NCBI RefSeq assembly: GCF_003288815.1
Contig: NZ_NHYM01000005.1
Location: 80,101-144,100 of the forward strand
Source: Helicobacter sp. 16-1353
GTDB lineage: Bacteria > Campylobacterota > Campylobacteria > Campylobacterales > Helicobacteraceae
Direction of reading: 5' to 3'
Length of the DNA stretch: 64,000 bases
The translations under genes and the position numbers were made by a program. Shown piece by piece: positions 55,282 to 64,000 of this stretch; the first letter of the stretch is position 1, and each line of letters starts with the position of its first letter. Below the pieces are notes generated by a model that saw nothing but the letters and a program-made list of their open reading frames with translations, was not told the DNA's origin and ran no database searches.

Positions 55282-57284
55282 ATGCGAATTGGACTTATAA
55301 AACATACAACCATCTTTTTTATTACATTATTTCCAACTCTTAGTGTGGCTGCAACAGATATAAAAACCATTTGTAATGGGGGGGGGGGTCGTCCTCCTGC
55401 ACTATAAATAGCGATGTAACTGCCCTAGAAATAGGACAAGCTTATACCTCCATAATAAATAATGCAACCATATTAGGCAATGCTAGTGATGAAAAATTAG
55501 ACGATGCAATCAAATTTACCAACTCTACTGAAATCACAATAAATGAATTTATAAATAATGGCACTATAAAAGCTAGTAGGACTGATACTGCCATATTTTG
55601 GGACGGGAAAAAAACCACTATAACAACTTTTATAAATAATGGCATTATAGAAGGAGCAATAGAGCTAAGCGATGGAAACTCTAAGATTACTACCCTAAAT
55701 AATTATGGGATAATAACTGGCGGGATAAGCCAAGCTAGTGGCGGAAATGGCACTATAAATACACTAAATAACTATGGTTATATATACACAAGTGCTGTTG
55801 TAAGTAACTCTTCTTATTACACACACTTAAATGAAAGCAATAGCAATAATATAAATATAGGCATAGGTGTTTATCACCTAGATATTAGCGAGGATTCCAC
55901 TACATTTAATAATTTTGCTGGATATACTAGCCCTAGTAATAACACCTCACATCTAGCTATAGATGAAAGTGGTAGCAGTGATAGTTCTCCAAATGTCAAG
56001 CTAAAAGATTCTGCTTCAAGATTCCTTTTAAGTATAAGTAGTAATTTTGAGCTAAATAAGGATTATAGTTTAGATAAGCTAGTAGTAAAAACTGATGGTA
56101 GTAAATATACATTAAAATATAATGATGGTAGCGATGTAACGGATTTATTCTCACATCTAAGCACAACAAATCCTATTTTTATACTATCAAAAAATGGCAA
56201 TAGCTTTAGAATCACCACAAATACAGATAATGGCGTGGGAAATACCCACTACAAGGGACTTATCCAATCAATGAATACTTTTATATTACATAGTAATTCC
56301 ACGATATTTTCAAGCAATAGCAATACAATAAATACAAGTAGAATCGCTAGTAATTATGATTATGGATTAAGCAATATTAGAGAAAATGAGAGATTCTACT
56401 ATAGTAATAACAATCTAATAAATCAACGACAAAATATGCAAAGAAGAGGCTTTGTAGGCGATAGACAAAGTAGTAGCACAAAAGCCACAGCTAGTAATTA
56501 TCACTTTTTCTTTACGCCATTTATTACTCATAATGTATTAAATGAAAGCAATGGAATGGGAGCTAGTGGGCTAAACTATGGATTTATAAGTGGTTTTAGT
56601 GGAATGCTAGGAGATAGCAACACTTTAGGCGTTCATTTGGGATTTAATTACGGCGGGATAAGTGGGGAGAATAACTTAACCAAAACAGATATAAAAACAA
56701 TGGGCTTATTGCTAGGACTTCACTATAAATTGGATTTAGTTTATGATATGTATATAAAAGCCATAGGAAATGCATTTTATTTTCTAAATAATATTGACTA
56801 TCAAACGGGACTTGCCACATCAAGCAAACAAAGCCCAAATGACCTTGCTTTTAGCGGGAGTTTATACTATGGAAAAGATTTTGATTTCTCCACATTTGGA
56901 AAACTAGGATTAGAGGCTGGAGTGAATTATCAAGGAATACAAAGCGATAAGATAGATTTTAATGAAGAATCATATAAATCAAAACTAATCAATCTAATAT
57001 ATATTGATGTTGGTTCAAACTATACTAAAGTATTTGATTCTGGATTTGGATTTAACCTAAATCTTGGCATAAAAACATTAATAAACGAAGCAAAAGCTAA
57101 GATGACAATATTAGGAATTGAAACAGATTTCACCATCGGGGCAGATAGATTCTTAGGATATGCTGGGGCTGGAGTTAGCTATTTTATAAATAAACAAGTG
57201 GAATTAAATCTAAGTTATTTAGGAAGTTTTGGCGATAAATCTATGAGTAATAGTGGATTTTTTAATGCTAGATTCTGGTGGTAG
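55282..57284 (+). CDS. phase-variable autotransporter, OFF as sequenced
   Basis: The gene starts with ATG 55282 and a signal peptide (about 24 residues, MRIGLIKHTTIFFITLFPTL and on). After ICN it runs into a G11 tract. At this length translation stops at 55405-55407. With 12 (or 9) G the frame runs on without a stop to 57284, giving 667 residues. The passenger has beta-helix-like repeats (INEFINNGTIKAS, TTFINNGIIEGA, TTLNNYGIITGG). The C-terminal barrel (from about residue 400) includes LNYGFISGFSGMLGDSNTLG and ends in NARFWW with a terminal aromatic, as in autotransporter domains. The frame after the tract is intact, so the gene is switched off rather than dead. Confidence 0.85.
55378..55388 (+). 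repeat. G11 phase-variation tract of the first autotransporter
   Basis: Eleven G at codon 33. G9 or G12 would restore the 667-residue frame. Confidence 0.92.
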
Positions 57285-57419
57285 GATTCTAAAAAAATAC
57301 TAAATTTAGGATTCTCTAACCATATAGAATACGCAAAAATAGTAAAAATTTATCGAATTTAAACTTCGAATAATCTATTTTTTTATAGAATCTACCCCTT
57401 AAAATCATATTTAGGCACG

Positions 57420-58757
57420 ATGATGAAATATTACAAATTTTTATTAGCTGGTTTTTTTATTGCTTTTGGATTGGTTGCTTTATTATTTAGTAATTTATTT
57501 GCAGAAGAGTCGGCAAACACAAATCAATCAAGACTTGATGCTTACAATAAACTAAGAAAAGTTATTGTTGCAGTTGAGGATTATTATGTAGATGAGATTG
57601 ATATACATGATATTGTAGATAAAGCAGTAAGTGGCTTATTGACGAATCTAGACGCACATTCCGCATATCTTACCCCAAAAGATTTTCAAGATTTAAAAGT
57701 GCAAACTGATGGTGAATTTAGTGGGATTGGAATCCAGATTTCACTTCGTGAGGGTGCATTGACTATTATCGCTCCAATCGAGGGAACGCCCGGCGATAAA
57801 GCTGGTTTAAAATCAGGTGATATTATCCTAAAAATCAACGACCAAAGCACACTAAATATGACGATAGATGATGCCGTTAATCTTATGCGTGGAAAAAAGA
57901 AAACTATGGTAAAACTAACTATCGTTAGGAAAAATGAGCTAAAACCACTTGTTTTTGAAATAGAGCGAGATACGATAAATGTCCAATCTGTTTATGCCAA
58001 AAAGATAGAAAATACGCCTTATTTATATATTCGTGTTAATACATTTGATAAAAAAGTATCGCAAGAAGTAGAATCTTTAATAAAAAAAGATAAACCTAAG
58101 GGTGTGATTTTGGACTTAAGAAATAATCCGGGTGGACTTTTAAACCAAGCTGTTGAATTAAGCAATATTTTTATAAAAAATGGCGTTATTGTCTCTCAAA
58201 AAGGTAGATTAAAAGATGAAAATGAAGAATTTAGCGCAAATGGCAAAGCACCTTTTCCTAACCTCCCTTTAGTGGTTCTTGTAAATGGTGGAAGTGCTAG
58301 TGCTAGTGAGATTGTTGCTGGTGCTTTGCAAGACCACAAAAGAGCTGTAATAGTTGGTGAGAAAACATTTGGAAAAGGTAGTGTGCAAATAATCTTACCA
58401 TTAGAACATAACGAAGCTTTAAGATTAACTACCGCTAGATATTATCTACCTAGTGGAAGAACTATCCAAGCTGTTGGTATAACTCCAGATATAGTTGTTT
58501 TTCCGGGAGCTGTCCCAAAAGATGAAAATGATTTTAATATCAAAGAATCCGACTTAAAAAAACACCTACAAAGTGAGCTTGAAAAAATAGATGATAAAAA
58601 AGATAATGTTAAAAAAGTGCCTGTAGATTCCAAAAAAGAAAACATAATAACAACAGATGATATTTATAATGATATACAGCTAAAAAGTGCGATTGATGCG
58701 TTAAAAATACTAATTGTTATAAACACATCGCCTAAGATTAACATTGCCAATAAATAG
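57420..58757 (+). CDS. ctpA: C-terminal processing protease (S41 family)
   Basis: Periplasmic, membrane-anchored serine protease of the Prc/CtpA family. The 445-residue protein has an N-terminal membrane helix ([20 protein letters not shown]), a PDZ domain (about residues 95-180, [20 protein letters not shown] and [17 protein letters not shown]) and the catalytic core. The Ser is in [19 protein letters not shown] (about residue 290) and the Lys in [12 protein letters not shown] (about 317). The C-terminal tail is Lys/Asp-rich. It corresponds in context to Cj0511 and is followed by purC with a short gap. Substrate proteins are not known here. Confidence 0.93.
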   Translation: MMKYYKFLLAGFFIAFGLVALLFSNLFAEESANTNQSRLDAYNKLRKVIVAVEDYYVDEIDIHDIVDKAVSGLLTNLDAHSAYLTPKDFQDLKVQTDGEFSGIGIQISLREGALTIIAPIEGTPGDKAGLKSGDIILKINDQSTLNMTIDDAVNLMRGKKKTMVKLTIVRKNELKPLVFEIERDTINVQSVYAKKIENTPYLYIRVNTFDKKVSQEVESLIKKDKPKGVILDLRNNPGGLLNQAVELSNIFIKNGVIVSQKGRLKDENEEFSANGKAPFPNLPLVVLVNGGSASASEIVAGALQDHKRAVIVGEKTFGKGSVQIILPLEHNEALRLTTARYYLPSGRTIQAVGITPDIVVFPGAVPKDENDFNIKESDLKKHLQSELEKIDDKKDNVKKVPVDSKKENIITTDDIYNDIQLKSAIDALKILIVINTSPKINIANK

Positions 58758-58773
58758 GCAAATAAGGGTAAAT

Positions 58774-59493
58774 ATGGAAAAAATAGATTTATTATACGAG
58801 GGAAAGGGCAAAAAACTATATAGCACAAAAGATAAAAATCTAGTAATTGCAGAATTTAAAGATAGTTTAACTGCGTTTAATGGACAAAAAAAAGGTAATG
58901 AAGAGGGCAAAGGGAGCTTAAATTGTGAGATTAGCTCACTTTTATTTGAGTTATTAAAAGAAAATGGCATAGAAAGTCATTTTATAAAAAAGCTAGATTC
59001 TAAAAATATGCTTTGTAAAAAAGTGAAAATCATACCTTTAGAAGTTGTTGTTAGAAACATCGCAACTGGCTCTCTTTCAAAAAGATTGGGTATTGATGAT
59101 GGGTTAAAATTACCATTTGCTTTAGTGGAATTTTATTATAAAAATGACGCTTTGAATGACCCAATGATAAATGATGAGCATTGCAAAATTATGAATATAC
59201 TAAATGATGATAAAGAAATTGCACTACTTAAAGAAACAGCTAGAAAAATCAATGAGATTCTATTAAAATTTTTCGATGATATAAATATTAAATTAGTAGA
59301 TTTTAAAATAGAATTTGGTGTAGATGAAAATGGGAAAATCATATTAGCCGATGAAATTAGTCCTGATAGTTGCAGATTCTGGGATAAACAAAGCAATAAG
59401 AAAATGGATAAAGATGTGTTTAGAGAGAATCTTGGCAATGTAGTTGATGTTTATAAAGAGATTTTACTTAGAGCAACTAAAAAAGTAGATTAG
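58774..59493 (+). CDS. purC: phosphoribosylaminoimidazole-succinocarboxamide synthase
   Basis: Purine step joining aspartate to CAIR. ATG 58774 is chosen (AAGGG upstream, [18 protein letters not shown]); an upstream in-frame ATG at 58744 overlaps the ctpA end. The 239-residue protein has the SAICAR synthetase motifs [51 protein letters not shown] and [10 protein letters not shown]. It is first in a purC-purS-purQ set, with a gap of 11 bases to purS. Confidence 0.95.
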   Translation: MEKIDLLYEGKGKKLYSTKDKNLVIAEFKDSLTAFNGQKKGNEEGKGSLNCEISSLLFELLKENGIESHFIKKLDSKNMLCKKVKIIPLEVVVRNIATGSLSKRLGIDDGLKLPFALVEFYYKNDALNDPMINDEHCKIMNILNDDKEIALLKETARKINEILLKFFDDINIKLVDFKIEFGVDENGKIILADEISPDSCRFWDKQSNKKMDKDVFRENLGNVVDVYKEILLRATKKVD

Positions 59494-59504
59494 AAAGGAT
59501 TATA

Positions 59505-59747
59505 ATGAAAGTTAGAGTAGAGATTTCATTCAAAGATGGAATCTTAGACCCACAGGCAAAGACCATATTTCACGCCTTAGAATCGCTTGGATTTAATTGT
59601 GTAAAGGATTTAGAAATGCGAAAAACTATTATCTTAGATTTAGCCACAAATGACAGCCAAGAAGCTCTAACTCAAGCAAAAGAAATGAGTGAAATGCTAC
59701 TTGCAAATCCTGTTATTGAAGATTATAAAATAGAGTTAGAATCTTGA
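59505..59747 (+). CDS. purS: FGAM synthase subunit PurS
   Basis: An 80-residue subunit that links PurQ and PurL in the three-part formylglycinamidine ribonucleotide synthase. It begins MKVRVEISFKDGILDPQAKT and contains LESLGFNCVKDLEMRKTIIL, the normal PurS fold. AAAGGA precedes the ATG. Its stop overlaps the TTG start of purQ by four bases. PurL is not in the window. Confidence 0.93.
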   Translation: MKVRVEISFKDGILDPQAKTIFHALESLGFNCVKDLEMRKTIILDLATNDSQEALTQAKEMSEMLLANPVIEDYKIELES

Positions 59748-60394
59748 TAGCAATACTACAATTTTTAGGCACTAATTGTGAAACGGATATGGAATATGCT
59801 TATAAGATTCTACAAAAAGATTATGCGATTATATGGCATCAAGAAAAAGAACTTCCAAGCGAAACTAATCTAGTAGTAATACCCGGTGGATTTAGCTATG
59901 GGGATTATCTACGAAGCGGTGCTATCGCGAAATTTGCACCAATTATGAAAAGTGTTATTAGATACGCAAACAATGGCGGAGTCGTGCTTGGAATCTGCAA
60001 TGGATTTCAAATATTAAGTGAGGCAAAATTACTTCCGGGCGTTTTAATGCGAAATAAAAATATATTATTTAATTCTAAAATGGTAGAGTTAGAAATATCA
60101 TCAAATAAAAATAAATTATTAAAAAGCTATACACAAAATCAAAAAATAACAATCCCCATTTCACACGCTGATGGTAGCTATTATGTCAATAAAGATGAAT
60201 TAGAGCAATTAAAAGAAAATGACCAAATATTACTTAGATACACAGATGATATAAATGGCTCAATAGATAAAATAGCTGGAGTTTGCAATATTGATAAAAA
60301 TATTTTTGGAATGATGCCACACCCTGAACGAGCTATAGAAGATATACTAGGAAGCATTAATGGACTAGCTATGCTAAAGGATATTTGTGAATAA
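59744..60394 (+). CDS. purQ: FGAM synthase glutaminase subunit PurQ
   Basis: Class I glutamine amidotransferase giving ammonia to PurL. The 216-residue protein has the catalytic Cys in VVLGICNGFQILSEAKLLPG, the PGGFSYGDYLRSGAIAKF block, and His-Glu near the end (MMPHPERAIED). The start is TTG at 59744 (L-I-A-I-L-Q-F-L-G-T-N), overlapping the purS stop, which implies coupled translation. The end overlaps the following gene by eight bases. Confidence 0.95.
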   Translation: MIAILQFLGTNCETDMEYAYKILQKDYAIIWHQEKELPSETNLVVIPGGFSYGDYLRSGAIAKFAPIMKSVIRYANNGGVVLGICNGFQILSEAKLLPGVLMRNKNILFNSKMVELEISSNKNKLLKSYTQNQKITIPISHADGSYYVNKDELEQLKENDQILLRYTDDINGSIDKIAGVCNIDKNIFGMMPHPERAIEDILGSINGLAMLKDICE

Positions 60395-61472
60395 AATATT
60401 GCTATTGTTGTTATTTGCTTTTAGCTTCTTATTTAGTGAGGAAATATTAGAAGAACGAGCAAAATTGATTTATATAAAACAAGAAGCAAATTTAGAGCAA
60501 CAAAATTATGTAGGACAAATTATCGCTATCAAATATAATATTTTGGTATTAGAAAACTCTTCTATGGTTTCTATTGGTTTTTTAGATTCTCCAAGGTCAA
60601 ATGTAACGCTCAAAAATCCTAATTCATCGTGGAATGAGCTTAGTGATGGGTCTTTAGAAAATACATTCTACTTTAAAATCAATGCGACAAATTTCTATAT
60701 CCCACCATTGGAAGTCATAGCTAATAATAATGATTTTACAGAAAAAGAAACGAGCCAGATATTAAGAGGAAGTGCTATATCATTAAATGAAAATCACCCA
60801 AAATATAGCGGAGTGGTCGCACAAAATCTACAAATAGATAATTATAGTGTTAAATTTTATGATAACAATAATAATATAATAATCCTAGATTTAAGGGCTG
60901 AGTATTCTAACTTAGAAAATTTTAAGATAAAGGACATAAAAGAGCAAGGATTCGAGAGCTCTAGTTTTGGTATCGCAAAATCAAGCGGAATCTACTACAT
61001 CATCATTCCAAATAATATAATAGATTTTGAGTTCGAATACTTTGAGCTACCATCACAATCCTATAAAATGCTACATATAAAAAATATCATCAATAAAGAG
61101 CAAATAAGCGTAAATCAAGATATAAATCCAATAAATAAGGTTTTAATCTTTCAAAATATCATTATTTTTATAGTTATATTTATATTATTAATTGCATTTT
61201 TTATAAGAAAGATTCCATTTAAACTTCGCTTAGCTGGGCTTATTATTGCTATTTGCTTACTCCTTTATTTGGTTATAGCATTAAACTTAAAAAAAGATGC
61301 ATTGATAAAAACCAATAGCAATATAACCATACTCCCAACAAAAAACTCTACAATTATCGAAAAGGTTAATGCAAATACAAGAGTCGAGATACTAAGCTCA
61401 CACGGGGAATATTACAAAATAACAACAAGTGATGGCAAAATCGGCTGGATATTAAAAAGCGAAGTAGATTAA
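60387..61472 (+). CDS. SH3-domain membrane protein of unknown function
   Basis: A 361-residue envelope protein starting at GTG inside the purQ end. A signal peptide (NKILLLLLFAFSFLFSEE) is followed by a mainly beta periplasmic part (about residues 20-245). Two membrane helices (about 252-270 and 278-297) come next, then a C-terminal bacterial SH3 domain (about 305-361, ILPTKNSTIIEKVNANTRVE and GKIGWILKSEVD). SH3b domains often bind peptidoglycan or proline-rich peptides. The place between purQ and plsC matches C. jejuni Cj0515, itself uncharacterised. No catalytic motif is seen. Confidence 0.75.
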   Translation: MNKILLLLLFAFSFLFSEEILEERAKLIYIKQEANLEQQNYVGQIIAIKYNILVLENSSMVSIGFLDSPRSNVTLKNPNSSWNELSDGSLENTFYFKINATNFYIPPLEVIANNNDFTEKETSQILRGSAISLNENHPKYSGVVAQNLQIDNYSVKFYDNNNNIIILDLRAEYSNLENFKIKDIKEQGFESSSFGIAKSSGIYYIIIPNNIIDFEFEYFELPSQSYKMLHIKNIINKEQISVNQDINPINKVLIFQNIIIFIVIFILLIAFFIRKIPFKLRLAGLIIAICLLLYLVIALNLKKDALIKTNSNITILPTKNSTIIEKVNANTRVEILSSHGEYYKITTSDGKIGWILKSEVD

Positions 61473-61494
61473 ACCCTATATTTTAAGGACACAA

Positions 61495-62202
61495 ATGATA
61501 TTAGCTAGGATTCGAGGGATTTGGGCGACGATTAATGTGGGGCTGATTTTACCCATAATTATCGCCTTTATTTATATTTTTCGCCCTATAAACAGAGCAG
61601 TTCGCAAGACTAGTCGAGTATTTTTTTGGCTAAATGGTATTAGCGTTGAGAGAATTGGCGAGTTTGATAAAAGCGCACAGATTCTAGTGCTAAATCATCA
61701 AGGGATTATTGATATTGCGTATTTGGAGGCGTATTATCCGTGGGATATTTGCTGGGTGGCAAAAAAGGAGCTAGGAGAGCCATTTATCTACGGACACGCA
61801 CTCAAAGGTCCTAGAATGATTTTAATCGATAGAGAGAGCAAAAAATCGCTAATCTACTTACTAAAAGAGGCAAAAGATAGGATAGAAAAAGGGCGAATCC
61901 TAGGCATTTTCCCAGAGGGGACGCGAAGCAAAGGCGGAAGGGAATTCTTAGAGTTTAAAAGTGGGGCAAAAATATTAATCGAAAAATATAATCTTAAAAT
62001 CCAGCCAATTATCGCCATAAACACACGCAAATTATTCGATGATAAAAAAATAGCAATTTTTGCTAGTCGTGCTAGAATGGTATGCCTAGAGGCATATAAG
62101 CCAGATTTTTCCAATCCAAATTGGTATGAGGAACTGCGAAATAAAATGCACGAAGTTTATATAAAAAATTATGATGAGATGAATGGGGCAGATTCTAATT
62201 AA
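61495..62202 (+). CDS. plsC: 1-acyl-sn-glycerol-3-phosphate acyltransferase
   Basis: Inner membrane enzyme that makes phosphatidic acid. The 235-residue protein has an N-terminal helix (INVGLILPIIIAFIYIF) and the four acyltransferase motifs: NHQGIID (HX4D, about residues 65-71), KGPRMILIDRES (about 103-114), GIFPEGTRSKGG (about 139-150) and KIQPI later. It is last in the ctpA-purCSQ-SH3-plsC run, which fits the C. jejuni order. The DNA after it (62203-62392) has no gene and carries the promoter of the second autotransporter. Confidence 0.93.
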   Translation: MILARIRGIWATINVGLILPIIIAFIYIFRPINRAVRKTSRVFFWLNGISVERIGEFDKSAQILVLNHQGIIDIAYLEAYYPWDICWVAKKELGEPFIYGHALKGPRMILIDRESKKSLIYLLKEAKDRIEKGRILGIFPEGTRSKGGREFLEFKSGAKILIEKYNLKIQPIIAINTRKLFDDKKIAIFASRARMVCLEAYKPDFSNPNWYEELRNKMHEVYIKNYDEMNGADSN

Positions 62203-62354
62203 TATAAGATTTTAACGGATAAATGTGCTAGATTTGGGTGCAAATAACGAATTTTATGGATAAATGGGGCGGATTCTTGGCTTTTTAAGCTTGTGATTTT
62301 GGCGTAATAAACGAGGTAATTTTAAAATAAATTTGTATTTTTGTAACTTTTAGC

Positions 62355-62360
62355 TACAAT
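62355..62360 (+). promoter_or_regulatory. -10 box (GCTACAAT) of the second autotransporter
   Basis: TACAAT preceded by AGC, with a possible -35 TTGTAA at 62341. GGAGGG lies just before the ATG at 62393. The -10 core is the same as at 55234. Confidence 0.5.
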
Positions 62361-62392
62361 ACATAAATTTTATTTTAATTTTGGAGGGCAAA

Positions 62393-64000
62393 ATGATTAT
62401 AAAACTAGCTAAATATATGGGGGGGGGTCCGGCAAGTATTTTGGAATAAACATTTATTCCAGCACAGAATCCAACGCTATAGAATCTTACAATATAGATT
62501 ATTCCAAGATAGAATCCAAAATCCTAAAAATCGCTTAAAATTCTTAAACTTTACGCATTTATCCAATAGATTCTTACAGAATCTAGCAAATCCACTTAAG
62601 CTTTTCACAGCTTTTTTCGCCATTCTCGCACTTTCAACCGCGCTTCATGCCAATCTTATCATTGATACCGAGCATACCAGTCAATACGGAATTCGAGATG
62701 GCACATACACAAATGTAATCATAAATGCAAATATCATTGAGCATGCAGAGGGCAACGCCATCTATAACAATAGTGCAATCACCAACTTCATCAATAACGC
62801 CACAATCACTTCGGAAGCGTATTCCACTATAGTGAATTATGGCACAATCACCAATCTAATAAATAACGGCACAATACAACACACCGTCTATAGCGAGAGT
62901 ATCTTAAATAATGCTACTATATCTAATATAATAAATAACGGCACAATAGAAGCAACGCAAGGGATTGCTATATCAAATAATGCTACTATATCTAATATAA
63001 TAAATAACGGCACAATGCGAGCAATAATTAGTAGTGGCACAATCTCTAGCCTAAACAACTATGGCAAGATTTTTATTGGCAACGGACATCACCTTCAAAC
63101 AACTGGAAGCGGAGTGATAAATATCGCAAACTACGCAATGGAGATAAACCAAGACGCAAATACATTTAATGCTTTCAACACATATGACGCTAATAGCAAG
63201 GATACTTCGCATTTAGTTATTAATGGAACTGGCGTGAAACTCTTAGGGGCAGATTCTAGATTCCTTTTAGCTTTGGGAGATTCCTTTGAGCTTGGCAAAG
63301 ACTATGATTTAAACAAACTCGTAACTGATACAAGTGGCAATAAATATACTCTAACTTATGCAAATGGTGGAAGTGTGAGCGATTTATTCTCACATTTAGT
63401 TATTAATGGTGTGGATAATTCACTATTGGATTTAAACAAGAATGGCAATTATTTTAATGTGGGCGTGAATAATGTAGCTAGTAAAGCCACAAATGCCGTT
63501 GGAAATGCAGTCAATAAATCAAATATATCAAGTGTAAATATCCTAACTTCAAACATAAAAGCAAATGTGTTTAAAAGTGGATTTGGGGGATTTAGGAATC
63601 TTGCGAGTTTAGAATCTAATAAATTGCAGAATCTAGAAGCTTTAAGAATAGCAAGATTAAGAGAATCTTTAAGTAAGAATCTAAATAAGAATATAGAATC
63701 TCAAAGCTCTCATATTTCTATAAGTTCTAATGATTCTAGAATCTCCCAAGATTCCAAACTCTCTAGCGATTCAGTTCAAGGGGGACAAGGGGGCTTGAAT
63801 GGCGAAGTCGCTCCCCTTATCCCCCTTCCAACCCCTAAACCCCCGACAACGCCTTTTTTGGGTGCTAACGCACAGGACTTAAATAACGGCTTCGCCCAAG
63901 ACTTTAAATCAAATGATAGATTCTATTACAACAACACAAATGATACACAAGATTCCATAGTTGATTTGAATCTATCAAATACACAAGATTCACATAAATA
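62393..64000 (+). CDS. second phase-variable autotransporter, OFF as sequenced (3' end outside window)
   Basis: ATG 62393 leads into a G9 tract after eight codons. At G9 the frame ends after MIIKLAKYMGGGPASILE. With G8 (or G11) it stays open to the window end. That frame has a long leader (about 75 residues) rich in R-I-Q/R-F-L, then a signal core LKLFTAFFAILALSTALHAN. A beta-helix passenger follows with NNATISNIINNGTIEA repeats, then an S/N-rich linker. The passenger end (DLNKLVTDTSGNKYTLTY, then SVSDLFSHL) matches the first autotransporter (KLVVKTDGSKYTLKY, then DVTDLFSHL), so they are paralogues. The barrel domain lies past the window. Confidence 0.8.
62419..62427 (+). repeat. G9 phase-variation tract of the second autotransporter
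   Basis: Nine G starting at the last base of codon 9 (ATG). G8 or G11 would open the long frame. Confidence 0.9.
62906..63016 (+). repeat. 42-base perfect direct repeat in the second autotransporter passenger
   Basis: 62906-62947 and 62975-63016 are identical. The spacing is 69 bases (23 codons), so one beta-helix rung (NNATISNIINNGTI) was copied in frame. A less exact copy lies at about 62837-62878. Confidence 0.85.

Noticed and set aside
56235..57284. Stand-alone 349-residue outer membrane protein starting at GTG 56235
   Set aside because: The same frame is open far upstream to the G11 tract at 55388 and joins a signal peptide there. The GTG has no ribosome binding site and would leave the barrel without an export signal.

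Overview
The window looks like a chromosomal segment of a Helicobacter species other than H. pylori, probably of the enterohepatic type (phylum Campylobacterota). This rests on strongly A+T-rich DNA, very tight gene packing, and two gene orders I recognise from memory. The first is mfd-ccmA-csd1-csd2-folC-(GGDEF-like)-lptE-leuS-DUF6394-secF-secD-yajC-nhaA-addA, the order of the H. pylori HP1541-HP1553 region. The second is atpE-pnp-phosphoribosyltransferase-lptD-RDD-purD, as around HP1212-HP1218. A third block, ctpA-purC-purS-purQ-SH3 protein-plsC, matches the Campylobacter Cj0511-Cj0516 order. No database search was run.

Layout. 1-2296: TRAP transporter permeases (dctM partial, dctQ) and hemE. 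2357-5751: an asparaginase, a DUF1090-like periplasmic protein, a CjaA-type solute-binding lipoprotein and pstS. 5875-11336: an accessory stretch with a phase-variable polytopic membrane protein, a DinB/HxlR divergent pair, about 1.1 kb without genes, a Pmp3-like peptide and a phase-variable DUF268 protein. 11392-32167: a long minus-strand housekeeping run covering repair (mfd, addA), cell shape (ccmA, csd1, csd2), folate, LPS export, translation (leuS, rpmA, rplU), protein export (secDF-yajC), nhaA and obgE. 32256-35681: ridA, a small secreted protein and two glycosyltransferases with G8 tracts. 35829-43286: tRNA-Leu(GAG), atpE, pnp, a phosphoribosyltransferase, lptD, an RDD protein, purD and a structured purD leader. 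43614-50968: a small outer membrane protein, a cytochrome c, an ATPase, a DUF4153 membrane protein, a GT25 glycosyltransferase, hypC, hypB and cysK. 51078-64000: acnB, a decayed glycosyltransferase, a phase-off autotransporter, ctpA-purC-purS-purQ-SH3-plsC, and a second phase-off autotransporter running out of the window.

Two kinds of sequence behaviour stand out. First, seven homopolymeric G/C tracts of 8-11 bases sit in genes for surface proteins, glycosyltransferases and a methyltransferase-like protein, and in one promoter. From the reading frames, two autotransporters are OFF as sequenced. The DUF268 gene is in a short-tail state: one base fewer in its tract would add a 70-codon tail. 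Second, the word AGATTC/GAATCT is extremely abundant. It forms dense arrays that expand housekeeping proteins in frame (LeuS editing domain, YmdB-like phosphoesterase, HypB, DUF4153, GT25, GT2) as D-S/E-S-rich loops. It is read in other frames in the LptE leader (R-F-L) and in the second autotransporter's leader (R-I-Q). It also occurs as inverted pairs in three hairpins next to gene ends. This pattern points to selection or amplification acting on the DNA word rather than on the peptide. It is the best candidate in the window for an undescribed system.
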